From: Henriciella marina
Lineage (GTDB): Bacteria > Pseudomonadota > Alphaproteobacteria > Caulobacterales > Hyphomonadaceae
Assembly: GCF_027213945.1 (NCBI RefSeq)
Contig: NZ_JAPWGW010000004.1
Span: forward strand, 248,001-312,000
Reading direction: 5' to 3'
Length of the DNA stretch: 64,000 nucleotides
Shown: one piece after another, positions 16,285 to 25,031 of the stretch
Layout: every line of letters begins with the position of its first letter
How positions within the stretch are numbered: position 1 is the first letter of the stretch
Translations under genes and position numbers: made by a program
The notes under the pieces: generated by a model
What the model saw: only the letters and a program-made list of their open reading frames with translations
What the model was told of the DNA's origin: nothing
The model's database searches: none

Positions 16285-18287
16285 GGCGTAGTTTTCTTGG
16301 CTGGCTTCTTCGCGCCCGCTTTTGACTTCGCCGAAGTCGTCGAGCTGCTTTTTGCCTTTGCGGTAGTCGGCTTGGGCTTTGGCGCCGACGCCTTTTTTGC
16401 TGCCGGTTTCGCCTTGGGGACCGGGCGGGCAGCAGGTTTGGAAGGCATCGAATACTCTGTCGCCGGCATCTTGCCCTGTGCAATGTCCGAGAGGCGCATC
16501 TTAACATAGGTGCCGGGCGCGTCGCCGAGACCTTTGTCCTCAATGGCTTCCGCGGACTTCAGCTCGCCCGCCTTGGGTTCCAGCCATTCCCACCATGTCG
16601 GCCACCACGAGCCCTTGGTTTCTTCGGCTCCGGACAGCCAGGCCTCTGGCGTTTTTGCGAGGTCCTCATTCGTCCAGTGCTGATATTTCTCGGCGCTTGG
16701 GTGGTTGATCACGCCAGCAATATGCCCAGACCCGGCCAGGATGAAATTGACGTCGCCGCCATACTTCTGGGCACCCCGATAGATGGAGTGCCACGGACAG
16801 ATATGATCTTCGCGGCTCGCCTGAATGGTGACGGGAATTGAGATGTCGCCCATGGAAACCGGCTCTCCAAAGACTTTGAAACGTCCCTCGGCTAGCTCGT
16901 TCTTCCCATAGAGGTTTTTCAAATAAGTACGGTGCGTTTCGCCCGGGATATTCGTCTGGTCCGCATTCCAGAACAGAAGGTCGAACGGGCGAGGTTTCTT
17001 GCCCATCATATAATTGTCGACAACGTAACGCCAGACCAGGTCCACGGGGCGCAGCCAGTTGAATGTCTGGCCCATCATCTCCCCTGGCATGATCCCAGAA
17101 TTCTCGTCGATGACAGTATCGATGCTGTCGAGCGATTCCGGGTCGGTAAAGACCATGAGATCGCCGGCATCGGAGAAATCCGATTGCGATGCGAAGAAAG
17201 TGGCTGAGGAAACGCGGTCATCTCCGGTCTTGGCCATATGGGCAAGCGCGCCGGTCAGGAGAGACCCGCCGATGCAGTAACCAATAGCGTTCAGCTTCTC
17301 GGCGCCTGTCTGGGCAAGAGCTTCATTCATGGCGGCAAAAGCGCCGTGCTCGATATAGTCGTCCCAGGTAAAATCGCGGGTCACCGCGTCGGCCGACCGC
17401 CACGACACAACGAAGACTGTCAATCCCTTGTCAACCAGCCAGCGGATCAGCGAGTTCTCCTCCCGAAGATCCATGATGTAGTACTTGTTGATCCAGGGCG
17501 GAAAGATCAGCAGCGGGCGCTCATACACCTGCTCAGTCGAAGGAGCGAATTGCAAGAGCTCAATCAGCTTGTTGCGGAACACGACCTTGCCGGGGGCTGT
17601 CGCGACATTCTTGCCGATCTCGAACGGGGTTTCATCAGACTGGCTGATCGAAAGGCGTCCGCCTCCCTTGGCAATATCAGCACGCGCATTGCGCAGGCCA
17701 TCCACAAGGCTCTGGCCACCGGTTTTCAGCATGGCGCGCAAGGCAGCAGGATTTGTCGCGAAGAAGTTCGTGGGCGACAGCGCATCGATGGTCTGGCGGG
17801 TGTAGAATTGCGCCTTGCGCTTTTCGCTCGGCGACAGGTCCGGCGCCGCGTCGAGAAGCGACATCATCCATGATGAATTCAGCTCGTATGCCTTGCGCAT
17901 GAACTCAAATGCCGGGTTGGAAGACCATTCCGGGTCGGAAAACCGTTTGTCTTGCACGCCGCTGATCTGGCCGAGCGTGAAGTCTTTCCAGAGACTGATC
18001 CAGCTAGTCCAGAGCTCAAGGTTGGCGTTTAGCAGGGCCTGCGGATTGCTTGCGAGCGACTGGCCGAGCCGGCCATAGGTTCCGCCAACGCCAAACGGGT
18101 CCGGATTAGCCGAAAGCCCGGCCCCCGGCTTTGCTGTTGCCAGTACTTCATTGAGAAGCGCTTGCGATTCAATCGCGGCTTCAGCGAGCGCCTGTCCGAT
18201 CGCCTGCAACTGTTCAGGTGATTGATCTGCAAGAATTGCATTCAGTGTGCGGTTTTCGGGTTCGCTCATATCGCTCGTGCTTTTCAT
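16242..18287 (-). CDS. phaC: Class I poly(3-hydroxyalkanoate) synthase with basic C-terminal tail
   Basis: A 681-residue polymerase that joins 3-hydroxyacyl-CoA units into storage polyester at the granule surface. The lipase-box variant 'GYCIGGS' holds the catalytic Cys near residue 338; the Asp lies in 'REDHICPWHS' (about 492) and the His in 'GSGHIAGVINHP' (about 520). 'PPWINKYYIMDLREENS' is another family block. Class I synthases are usually near 590 residues. This one ends in an extra tail of about 66 residues with 17 Lys, 2 Arg and no acidic residue, rich in Ala and Pro, much like histone H1 or PAKKA repeats. The start could also be the ATG at 18269, since neither site has a good ribosome binding sequence. 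Confidence 0.95.
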   Translation of the reverse strand: MKSTSDMSEPENRTLNAILADQSPEQLQAIGQALAEAAIESQALLNEVLATAKPGAGLSANPDPFGVGGTYGRLGQSLASNPQALLNANLELWTSWISLWKDFTLGQISGVQDKRFSDPEWSSNPAFEFMRKAYELNSSWMMSLLDAAPDLSPSEKRKAQFYTRQTIDALSPTNFFATNPAALRAMLKTGGQSLVDGLRNARADIAKGGGRLSISQSDETPFEIGKNVATAPGKVVFRNKLIELLQFAPSTEQVYERPLLIFPPWINKYYIMDLREENSLIRWLVDKGLTVFVVSWRSADAVTRDFTWDDYIEHGAFAAMNEALAQTGAEKLNAIGYCIGGSLLTGALAHMAKTGDDRVSSATFFASQSDFSDAGDLMVFTDPESLDSIDTVIDENSGIMPGEMMGQTFNWLRPVDLVWRYVVDNYMMGKKPRPFDLLFWNADQTNIPGETHRTYLKNLYGKNELAEGRFKVFGEPVSMGDISIPVTIQASREDHICPWHSIYRGAQKYGGDVNFILAGSGHIAGVINHPSAEKYQHWTNEDLAKTPEAWLSGAEETKGSWWPTWWEWLEPKAGELKSAEAIEDKGLGDAPGTYVKMRLSDIAQGKMPATEYSMPSKPAARPVPKAKPAAKKASAPKPKPTTAKAKSSSTTSAKSKAGAKKPAKKTTPQGKSGRSASSPKA

Positions 18288-18362
18288 CACCCTCTATCGC
18301 CATTCTACACAAACAGGGGTAGGGAATAAATGTTTCAGGATGAATGAAGAGTGCCGAAGTTT

Positions 18363-18794
18363 ATGACGAAAGTCTGGTTAGTCCCCGTTTTTGCAATGAT
18401 CGCTGTTGGATGCACGACCACCGAGCCGACTGGCAGCGCTGTCCAGCCTCCAGAATGGTACGAACAGCGCCAGGCGGAGCTGACGGAGCGGGGCTTTCCG
18501 AGGATCGCTGATGTACCAACCGTCCCTCAGCGGGCCGCAGACGCGGAAGATCGAATCGATCCGGACTCCAAGCGCGCCAAGGATCTCGCTGTCCGTCGGC
18601 GCACCGCATTGTGGCAGGCCATAATAAAGGATCCGCGCTCTGCTCCGACTTATCTCACGCCGCAGGAAATTGCGGCTTGGGGTGACGAACAGTTGAGCAG
18701 GCTGGAGGGGCGGCCCGGTCCAGCCGACTTCCTGACGGACCAGGAAGTCGCTTCCCTGCGGGCAAGGTTTGACAGACGCCGCGCCCGGCGCTGA
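18363..18794 (+). CDS. Small putative lipoprotein, unrecognised
   Basis: A 143-residue protein with a short signal sequence, 'MTKVWLVPVFAMIAVGC', whose lipobox AVGC fits lipoprotein processing at Cys17. The mature part is hydrophilic: 'EWYEQRQAELTERGFPRIAD' and 'RTALWQAIIKDPRSAPTYLT' are likely helical, with a basic C-terminus. I do not recognise a family. A GTG four codons upstream is an alternative start. It is divergent from phaC and lies 47 bases before the aminotransferase gene, so it may be transcribed with it. Confidence 0.72.
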   Translation: MTKVWLVPVFAMIAVGCTTTEPTGSAVQPPEWYEQRQAELTERGFPRIADVPTVPQRAADAEDRIDPDSKRAKDLAVRRRTALWQAIIKDPRSAPTYLTPQEIAAWGDEQLSRLEGRPGPADFLTDQEVASLRARFDRRRARR

Positions 18795-18841
18795 CACTTC
18801 CCTTTCATTGCTGAAGCCTATTTGCCCTGCGGAGTTCGGTC

Positions 18842-20071
18842 ATGGCCGGAGAATTTTATAAGATCAGGCGTCTGCCCCCCTATGTGTTCGAACAGGTGAA
18901 CCGTCGGAAGGCGGCACTTCGGGCAAACGGCGCAGATATTATTGATCTTGGCATGGGCAATCCGGATCTGCCGACCCCCAAGCACATTGTCGACAAGCTT
19001 TGCGAGACAGCGCAGAAGCCGGACGTAAACGGTTATTCGGCCTCTCGCGGGATCAATGGCCTGCGCCGCTCGCTCGTCAATTATTACAAGCGCCGCTTCG
19101 ACGTTATGCTGGACAAGGATCGCGAAGTCATTGTCACGCTAGGGTCCAAGGAAGGCTTCGCCAACCTCGCGCAGGCGATTTCGGCGCCGGGCGATGTTAT
19201 CCTTGCGCCGGACCCTTCATACCCGCTGCATTCTTTCGGCTTTATCATCGCTGGAGCTTCGATCCGCGGCGTGCCTGCGCAGACGCCTGAGCAATACCTC
19301 TCCAATCTCGATCATGCGATCCGCTACAGCGTGCCGCCGCCTACCGCGATGGTGCTTTGTTATCCGTCCAACCCGACCGGGGCTGTAGCCGATCTCGATT
19401 TTTACCGCGAAGCGGTGAAGATCGCCCGCCAGCACGATCTCTGGATCCTGTCTGACCTCGCCTACAACGAAATCTATTTCGAAGATCCACCGCCATCCAT
19501 TCTTCAGGTCGAAGGTGCGCGGGACATTGCCGTTGAAACAACGACACTGTCGAAAACCTATTCCATGGCGGGCTGGCGCATTGGCTTTGCCGCTGGGAAT
19601 GAGCGCTTGATCGGTGCGCTGGGCCGGGTAAAGTCCTATCTTGATTACGGTGCCTACACGCCAATCCAGGTCGCGGCTTGCGCAGCGCTCGACGGCCCTC
19701 AGGATTGCGTGACCGAGGCCCGCGAAATCTACCGCGCGCGGCGCGATACCCTCGTTGACAGTTTCCGCCGCGCTGGGTGGGATGTGCCGAAACCTTCTGC
19801 CTCCATGTTCTGCTGGGCCCCGGTGCCTGAGCAGTGCAAGTCCATGAGCAGCCTCGAATTCTCGCTCGCGCTCATAAATGAGGCAGGTGTTGCTGTGGCG
19901 CCCGGTTCCGGGTTCGGTGAGCGCGGCGAAGGCTATGTTCGCATTGCGCTGGTTGAAAACGAGCAGCGCATCCGGCAGGCCGCACGTAACATCAAGAAAT
20001 TCCTTCAGACCCGCAGCCAGACCGCTGCGACGGGTGAGGGACCGGTATTAGAAGGAAAGGAGCTGTCGTGA
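18842..20071 (+). CDS. Class I/II aminotransferase (AlaC/DapL-like)
   Basis: A 409-residue PLP-dependent aminotransferase of fold type I. 'IIDLGMGNPDLPTPKHIV' is the N-terminal block, 'CYPSNPTGAVADLDFY' the NPTG motif, and the Schiff-base lysine is in 'TTLSKTYSMAGWRIGFAAGN'. The conserved Arg that binds the carboxylate is in 'EGYVRIALVENEQRI'. Proteins like this just upstream of homoserine dehydrogenase are common in alphaproteobacteria and are annotated either as glutamate-pyruvate transaminase or as LL-diaminopimelate aminotransferase; I cannot decide. It overlaps hom by four bases (GTGA), so amino-acid synthesis from aspartate is the probable context. Confidence 0.92.
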   Translation: MAGEFYKIRRLPPYVFEQVNRRKAALRANGADIIDLGMGNPDLPTPKHIVDKLCETAQKPDVNGYSASRGINGLRRSLVNYYKRRFDVMLDKDREVIVTLGSKEGFANLAQAISAPGDVILAPDPSYPLHSFGFIIAGASIRGVPAQTPEQYLSNLDHAIRYSVPPPTAMVLCYPSNPTGAVADLDFYREAVKIARQHDLWILSDLAYNEIYFEDPPPSILQVEGARDIAVETTTLSKTYSMAGWRIGFAAGNERLIGALGRVKSYLDYGAYTPIQVAACAALDGPQDCVTEAREIYRARRDTLVDSFRRAGWDVPKPSASMFCWAPVPEQCKSMSSLEFSLALINEAGVAVAPGSGFGERGEGYVRIALVENEQRIRQAARNIKKFLQTRSQTAATGEGPVLEGKELS

Positions 20072-21354
20072 AGACATTGAAGCTCGGTATCGCAGGGCTC
20101 GGCCATGTTGGCTGTGGTCTCGTTGACCTCGTGCAGCGTCAGGAGAATCTGCGCCTTCCGGGTCAGGTCGAGATTACGGGTGTCACGGCGCGTAATCGCA
20201 GCCGGAACCGACCTGTCGAGACAAACTCCTATCGCTGGTTCGATGATGCAGCGAAACTGGCCGCTGACGAGTCGGTCGATGTCTTCGTGGAACTGATTGG
20301 CGGCTCGGACGGGCCCGCCAAGGTTGCCGTCGAAACCGCGATCAAGTCGGGCAAGTCCGTTGTGACGGCTAACAAGGCACTGATCGCCATGCATGGTCAG
20401 GCACTCGCCGAGTTGGCGCGCGAACATGGCGTGGACCTTTTGTTCGAAGCGGCTGTGGCTGGCGGTGTACCGATTGTGCGCGTGCTTCGCGACTCGCTTG
20501 CTGGCGTCGAGATCAATCGCGTCACTGGCATCCTGAACGGTACCTGTAACTTCCTGCTGAGCGAAATGCTCGATACCGGCAAGTCTTATGAAACGGTTCT
20601 GGCGGAGGCGCAGCGCCTCGGCTTTGCCGAGGCTGACCCGACGCTGGACGTGTCCGGCATGGATGCCGCTCACAAGGCGGCTATTCTCGCGGCGATCGCA
20701 TTCTCGGCTGACTTGGACTTCTCGAAGGTTTCGGTATCCGGCGTCGATGGTGTCGAACTGCTGGACCTCGACCTCGCTGACCGGCTTGGTCTTCGAATCA
20801 AGCTTATTGCAGAAGGCAAAATTGCGGGCGAGGGCGTTGTCTGCCGGGTCGAGCCGTTTGCCTTGCCAAAGAGCCACCCGCTTGCCCGGATCAATGGCAG
20901 CTTGAACACCGTGCGCGTAGAGGGCGAACCACTTGGTGCCGTTACGCTGACCGGCCCTGGCGCAGGCCCCGGACCGACGGCAAGTGCGGTCATGGGTGAT
21001 GTGGCTAAGCTGTTCAATCCGATTGCGCGACCCGCCTTCGGTCATGCCGAACATCATGCGAGACGGAAGTTCGTTGTCGCGGAAGCCAATGAAACGTCTG
21101 CCTATTTCGTGCGCGTAAAACTGATGGACAAGGCAGGTTCGCTGGCAGAGCTTACTGAGGCGCTTGCCGAAGCGGGCGTGTCGATCGACAAATTGCTGCA
21201 GGATTCGTCAGATGATGACGGTGCCGCGCCGATTGCGATCATGACGCATCTTTGTTCGCGTACGGCGATATCCAATGCGCGCGAGCGCTTGCAGTCACTG
21301 GCCTCGAATGTAGGAACGCCGCAAATAATGGCGATCGAGGCGTCATCAGAGTAG
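20068..21354 (+). CDS. hom: Homoserine dehydrogenase with ACT domain
   Basis: A 428-residue enzyme that reduces aspartate semialdehyde to homoserine in threonine and methionine synthesis. It starts with GTG, which overlaps the previous stop, and an AAAGGAG site lies 7 bases upstream. The Rossmann motif 'GIAGLGHVGCGLVDL' is at residues 6-20, 'VTANKALIAMHGQALAEL' and 'GTCNFLLSEM' are family blocks, and the catalytic Asp/Lys region is in 'GFAEADPTLDVSGMDAAHKA'. The last 80 residues form an ACT domain ('AYFVRVKLMDKAGSLAELTE'), which normally senses threonine. Regulation by threonine is expected from the family, not shown here. Confidence 0.96.
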   Translation: MKTLKLGIAGLGHVGCGLVDLVQRQENLRLPGQVEITGVTARNRSRNRPVETNSYRWFDDAAKLAADESVDVFVELIGGSDGPAKVAVETAIKSGKSVVTANKALIAMHGQALAELAREHGVDLLFEAAVAGGVPIVRVLRDSLAGVEINRVTGILNGTCNFLLSEMLDTGKSYETVLAEAQRLGFAEADPTLDVSGMDAAHKAAILAAIAFSADLDFSKVSVSGVDGVELLDLDLADRLGLRIKLIAEGKIAGEGVVCRVEPFALPKSHPLARINGSLNTVRVEGEPLGAVTLTGPGAGPGPTASAVMGDVAKLFNPIARPAFGHAEHHARRKFVVAEANETSAYFVRVKLMDKAGSLAELTEALAEAGVSIDKLLQDSSDDDGAAPIAIMTHLCSRTAISNARERLQSLASNVGTPQIMAIEASSE

Positions 21355-21386
21355 GGGGAGCAGCCGGTCAGGCTGCGAGGAGTGAT

Positions 21387-22343
21387 ATGACGAAGAGCAT
21401 TCTCGTCCCGCATCTTGCTGATGCGATGGTGCGCGTGACAGAAGCCGCGGCGATTGCGGCACAAAAACTGGCTGGCCTTGGCGACGAAAAAGCCGCCGAC
21501 CAGGCCGCTGTTGATGCGATGCGCACAGCCTTCAACTCGGTTGAGTTCAAGGGCCGTATCGTCATTGGTGAAGGGGAGCGTGATGAGGCGCCGATGCTCT
21601 ATATCGGCGAAGAGGTCGGTACGGGAAACGGCCCAGAGATTGATATCGCGCTAGATCCGCTTGAAGGCACGACACTCACCGCCAAGGCTATGGCGAACGC
21701 GCTCGCTGTCGTGGCGATTGCGCCGCGCGGCGGCCTGCTCCATGCGCCGGATACCTATATGGACAAGATCGCCGTTGGGCCTGGCTATGAAAAAGGTGTG
21801 ATCGATCTCGACGCGACGCCAGCCGATAACATTAAATCCATCGCGAAAGCGTCCGGACGTTCAATCGAATCGATAACCGTCTGCGTTCTTGATCGTCCTC
21901 GGCACGCAGAGATCATCGAGAGCATTCGCAGCGTCGGTGCACGTATCAGTTTGATTTCTGACGGAGACATCGCTGGCGTCATCAATACGACCAATCCAGA
22001 CACGGGCATTGACCTGTACATTGGGCAAGGCGGTGCACCAGAAGGCGTGCTGGCGGCCGCCGCGCTGAAATGCGTCGGGGGACAGATGCAGGGACGTCTT
22101 TTCTTCCGCAATGACGCCGAGCGTGCACGTGCAAAGCGTGTTGGCGTAACTGACCTTGATCGCAAGTATGATCTTGATGAACTGGCGAGTGGGGAAACCG
22201 TCTTCTGCGCAACGGGTGTCACCAAGGGCGGCCTCGTCGACGGTGTCGTCGTGCACGCCGATGTCACGACAACCGATACGCTCGTGATGAGTTCGGCCGA
22301 CGGCATGGTGCGCAAGATCCAGTCCCGCTACCGAACCGTCTAG
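21387..22343 (+). CDS. glpX: Class II fructose-1,6-bisphosphatase
   Basis: A 318-residue phosphatase of gluconeogenesis that hydrolyses fructose-1,6-bisphosphate, of the Li+-sensitive class II (GlpX) fold. The metal site is seen in 'GEGERDEAPMLYIGE' and 'DPLEGTTLTAKAMANAL'; 'GGAPEGVLAAAALKC' is another GlpX block. The start 'MTKSILVPHLADAMVRVTEA' has a GAGGAG site at good distance, and a longer in-frame start is rejected because it would run into hom. It follows hom by 32 bases and precedes recJ by three, an order widely kept in alphaproteobacteria. Confidence 0.96.
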   Translation: MTKSILVPHLADAMVRVTEAAAIAAQKLAGLGDEKAADQAAVDAMRTAFNSVEFKGRIVIGEGERDEAPMLYIGEEVGTGNGPEIDIALDPLEGTTLTAKAMANALAVVAIAPRGGLLHAPDTYMDKIAVGPGYEKGVIDLDATPADNIKSIAKASGRSIESITVCVLDRPRHAEIIESIRSVGARISLISDGDIAGVINTTNPDTGIDLYIGQGGAPEGVLAAAALKCVGGQMQGRLFFRNDAERARAKRVGVTDLDRKYDLDELASGETVFCATGVTKGGLVDGVVVHADVTTTDTLVMSSADGMVRKIQSRYRTV

Positions 22344-22346
22344 GCG

Positions 22347-24131
22347 ATGCCGGACAGCGGCTTCCTCTTCAATGTTGGTCAGTCCCTCGGCGACCGTTAC
22401 TGGTCGCTCGCAGAGGTGGATGACAACAAGGTGCGCCAGCTGAGTCTCTCGCTCGGCACGCCGGACTTCATTTCAAGACTGCTCTTCCTGCGTGGTGTGG
22501 AAACAAGTGCAGCGCAGGGTTTTCTGGCGCCAAAGCTTCGCGACACTTTTCCAGATCCGTCGACATTCAAGGATATGGAGAAGGCGGCGAGCCTGATTCT
22601 CGACGCAATAGCCGATGGCCGGAACGTCACGGTTTTCGCTGACTATGACGTCGACGGTGGCACTTCTTCAGCCTTGCTCGCCCGCTATTTCCGCGCATGG
22701 GGCCGCGAACTCGGGCTCTACGTTCCAGATCGTCTGACAGAAGGCTATGGCCCATCGCCTGCGGCCTTCCGCTATCTGAAAGAGCAGGGGGCCGATCTCG
22801 TCATAACGGTGGACTGCGGCGCCGCAGCGACTGAGGCGCTCGAAGAAGCGAATCGCATTGGTCTTCCCGTCATTGTCATTGACCACCACCTGATGGGGCA
22901 TGAGTGGCCGGAGGTGGCGGCGCTGGTCAATCCGAATCGCCCGGACGATACATCCGGCCATGGCCACCTCGCAGCGGCGGGCGTTGTTTACGTCATGCTC
23001 GCAGCCCTGAACGCCGAAGCGCGCAGGCGGAATATCGCCCCTGCTGGCGGACTGCCCAACATGCTCGACTGGCTGGACCTGTGCGCCCTCGGCACGCTCT
23101 GCGACATGTCTCCCTTGCGCGATGCCAACCGGGCCTTCGTGCATCAGGGGCTGAAGATCATGGCACGCGACGGTAATCCGGGGCTTCGTGCCCTGGCGGA
23201 TGTCGCCGGGATCGGCCGAATCGAAAGCGTCTATCATGCGACGTTCGTCCTCGGTCCGCGTCTGAATGCTGGCGGCCGCGTGGGCGATCCGTGGCTTGCA
23301 GCGAAACTGCTTGCGACGGATGACCGGCAGGAAGCCATCGAGCTTGCAGAGCGTCTTCATGGCCTGAACGATGAGCGTAAGGCGGTAGAGGCTCACATTC
23401 TTGAAATCGCGACCGCACAGGCTGAACGCCAGATCGAGCAGGACCCGGATCGCCATGCCCTCGTTGTCTCCGGCGAAGACTGGCATCCCGGTGTCATCGG
23501 AATCGTGGCCGGGCGAATCAAGGATCGCTTCCACCGGCCGACCATCGTGATTGGCTGGGGCATTGACCTAGGGCCAGTCGCGAAAGGATCGGCGCGGTCT
23601 GTGCTCGGGGTGAACATTGGCGATGCGATTGCACAGGCGGCGCGCGAGGGGCATATCCTTTCAGGTGGTGGGCACGCGATGGCGGGAGGACTCAGCCTCG
23701 AGCCAGATCAGATCGAACACTTCTCCGAGTGGCTCAACACACATCTCAGCGCCTTTTCCGATGAGCGTCATGCTGCACGTGAACTGAAAGTCGACGCACT
23801 GCTCGATGCAGGCGCGATATCACCAGACACGTTTGATCTGATCGCGCAGCTCGGCCCATTCGGTCAGGGCGCACCTGAGCCATACTTCGCGCTGACGGAC
23901 ATGGAGATTACGCACGCGCGGCCGATCGGCGTGAACCACCTTCGCCTGACGGCCGAAAGCACGAGCGGCCGTGTCGAGGTGCTGAGCTGGCGCAGCGCAG
24001 GTACGCCACTTGGCGACGCCTTGCAGGCCCGGGGGCGTTTTCACCTGGTAGGCCGGCTGAAATGTGACGAGTGGAATGGCCGCCGCCGCGCGCAACTGGA
24101 ACTCGTGGACGCCGCGCCGTCGCACAGCTAA
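22347..24131 (+). CDS. recJ: Single-stranded-DNA-specific exonuclease RecJ
   Basis: A 594-residue 5'-3' exonuclease used in recombination and mismatch repair. The DHH phosphoesterase core shows motif I as 'VFADYDVDGGTSSALLARY', motif III as 'VDCGA' and the DHH motif as 'VIVIDHHLMGHEWPE'; 'LNPNRPDD'-type sequence follows as 'ALVNPNRPDD'. The DHHA1 region has 'HPGVIGIVAGRIKDRFHRP' and the GGGHxxAGG motif as 'SGGGHAMAGG', both needed for activity. The C-terminal OB-like domain ends in 'RRRAQLELVDAAPSHS'. Normal length. It starts three bases after the glpX stop and is the last gene before tRNA-Glu. Confidence 0.96.
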   Translation: MPDSGFLFNVGQSLGDRYWSLAEVDDNKVRQLSLSLGTPDFISRLLFLRGVETSAAQGFLAPKLRDTFPDPSTFKDMEKAASLILDAIADGRNVTVFADYDVDGGTSSALLARYFRAWGRELGLYVPDRLTEGYGPSPAAFRYLKEQGADLVITVDCGAAATEALEEANRIGLPVIVIDHHLMGHEWPEVAALVNPNRPDDTSGHGHLAAAGVVYVMLAALNAEARRRNIAPAGGLPNMLDWLDLCALGTLCDMSPLRDANRAFVHQGLKIMARDGNPGLRALADVAGIGRIESVYHATFVLGPRLNAGGRVGDPWLAAKLLATDDRQEAIELAERLHGLNDERKAVEAHILEIATAQAERQIEQDPDRHALVVSGEDWHPGVIGIVAGRIKDRFHRPTIVIGWGIDLGPVAKGSARSVLGVNIGDAIAQAAREGHILSGGGHAMAGGLSLEPDQIEHFSEWLNTHLSAFSDERHAARELKVDALLDAGAISPDTFDLIAQLGPFGQGAPEPYFALTDMEITHARPIGVNHLRLTAESTSGRVEVLSWRSAGTPLGDALQARGRFHLVGRLKCDEWNGRRRAQLELVDAAPSHS

Positions 24132-24230
24132 ATCCGTGAAATTGCTTGTATGGCCGGGGCTCCAGCGATGTAGAAATGCCCGGTGAAAAGCTACCAACTG
24201 CAAAAAACTGATTTGTCCGCATAGAGCCGC

Positions 24231-24259
24231 TTGCAAGCTGTGCGACTGGCAGCTATATC
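24231..24259 (+). promoter_or_regulatory. Promoter of tRNA-Glu
   Basis: TTGCAA at 24231-24236, a spacer of 17 bases and TATATC at 24254-24259, preceded by GC to give the GCTATATC form often seen in alphaproteobacterial promoters. Transcription would start about 12 bases before the tRNA. Confidence 0.65.
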
Positions 24260-24277
24260 GCGCGTTCCAAACAGAGC

Positions 24278-24352
24278 GCTCCCTTCGTCTATCGGTTAGG
24301 ACGCCAGGTTTTCAACCTGGAAAGAGGGGTTCGATTCCCCTAGGGAGTGCCA
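24278..24352 (+). tRNA. tRNA-Glu (anticodon TTC)
   Basis: The cloverleaf reads by eye: acceptor stem GCTCCCT/AGGGAGT with one G-T end pair, anticodon arm CCAGG-TTTTCAA-CCTGG giving anticodon TTC, T arm with GGTTCGATTCC, and an encoded 3' CCA. Matches the usual bacterial tRNA-Glu. Confidence 0.96.
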
Positions 24353-24451
24353 ATTTTTGGACAATTTCGCGTAAAACACGATTTGTTTTCTTCTTCGGGG
24401 ATGACAATCTGATTCGGCTTTTCTACTATTCCTGTCGGGAATGGTGGGTTG

Positions 24452-24970
24452 ATGAGCGCGTTGAAACCAGAAATCCAGAATTTAGAGCCCTCAACCTCAG
24501 TGAGGGTGATCGGCGCTATCAAATGGTTTGACCCCGCCAAGGGCTATGGTTTCGTCATTCCGGATTCTGTGACCTCATCCGAGCTCGCAGGTGATGTGAT
24601 GATCCACATTTCGGCATTGCGCGCTTACGGCGAGTCTGACGCGGATGAAGGCGCACGGATAGTGTGTGATGCGGTGGCAGGAGAGCGCGGTTGGCAGGTC
24701 GATAACATCATTGAAATGGACCGCCCGCGCGAAGTGATCGCCAAGGAAAAGGGCAACGCGCCTGATCCCGAAGACGTCATCGTCAAATGGTTCAGCACAG
24801 AACGGGGCTTTGGCTTTGTGAACCGGGTTGAGGAAGAAGGCGATGTCTTCATCCACATTTCCGTCCTGCGTCGCAGCGGCATTTCATCCGCCGAACCTGG
24901 CGAACAGTTCACTGTCACGATCGCTGACGGCACGCGCGGCGCCTATGTCAGCGCCGTCCTTACAGAATAG
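24452..24970 (+). CDS. Twin cold-shock-domain protein
   Basis: A 172-residue nucleic-acid-binding protein with two cold-shock domains instead of the single one in 70-residue CspA. The first starts at about residue 19 with 'VIGAIKWFDPAKGYGFVIPD' and includes 'GDVMIHISALRAYGES'; the second starts near residue 108 with 'VIVKWFSTERGFGFVNR' and 'GDVFIHISVLRRSGI'. Both keep the RNP1-type KGYGF/RGFGF and RNP2-type VFIHIS/VMIHIS patterns, so both should bind single-stranded nucleic acid. Double-domain Csps occur in other alphaproteobacteria, including Caulobacter. A TTG codon just upstream is an alternative start. A DUF192 gene follows at 61 bases. Confidence 0.92.
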   Translation: MSALKPEIQNLEPSTSVRVIGAIKWFDPAKGYGFVIPDSVTSSELAGDVMIHISALRAYGESDADEGARIVCDAVAGERGWQVDNIIEMDRPREVIAKEKGNAPDPEDVIVKWFSTERGFGFVNRVEEEGDVFIHISVLRRSGISSAEPGEQFTVTIADGTRGAYVSAVLTE

Positions 24971-25031
24971 ATACATCGCAGGCCTCCAAGACGTGTTGTG
25001 CGGGCGAAAGGTGCGGGCTAAACCCGCTGTC

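Noticed and set aside
20041-20070. Amino-acid-responsive leader or riboswitch before hom
   Set aside because: The hom start overlaps the aminotransferase gene, so there is no leader.
24429-24443. ATTCC/GGAAT inverted repeat before the twin cold-shock gene
   Set aside because: Only five base pairs, which is expected by chance in a window of this size.
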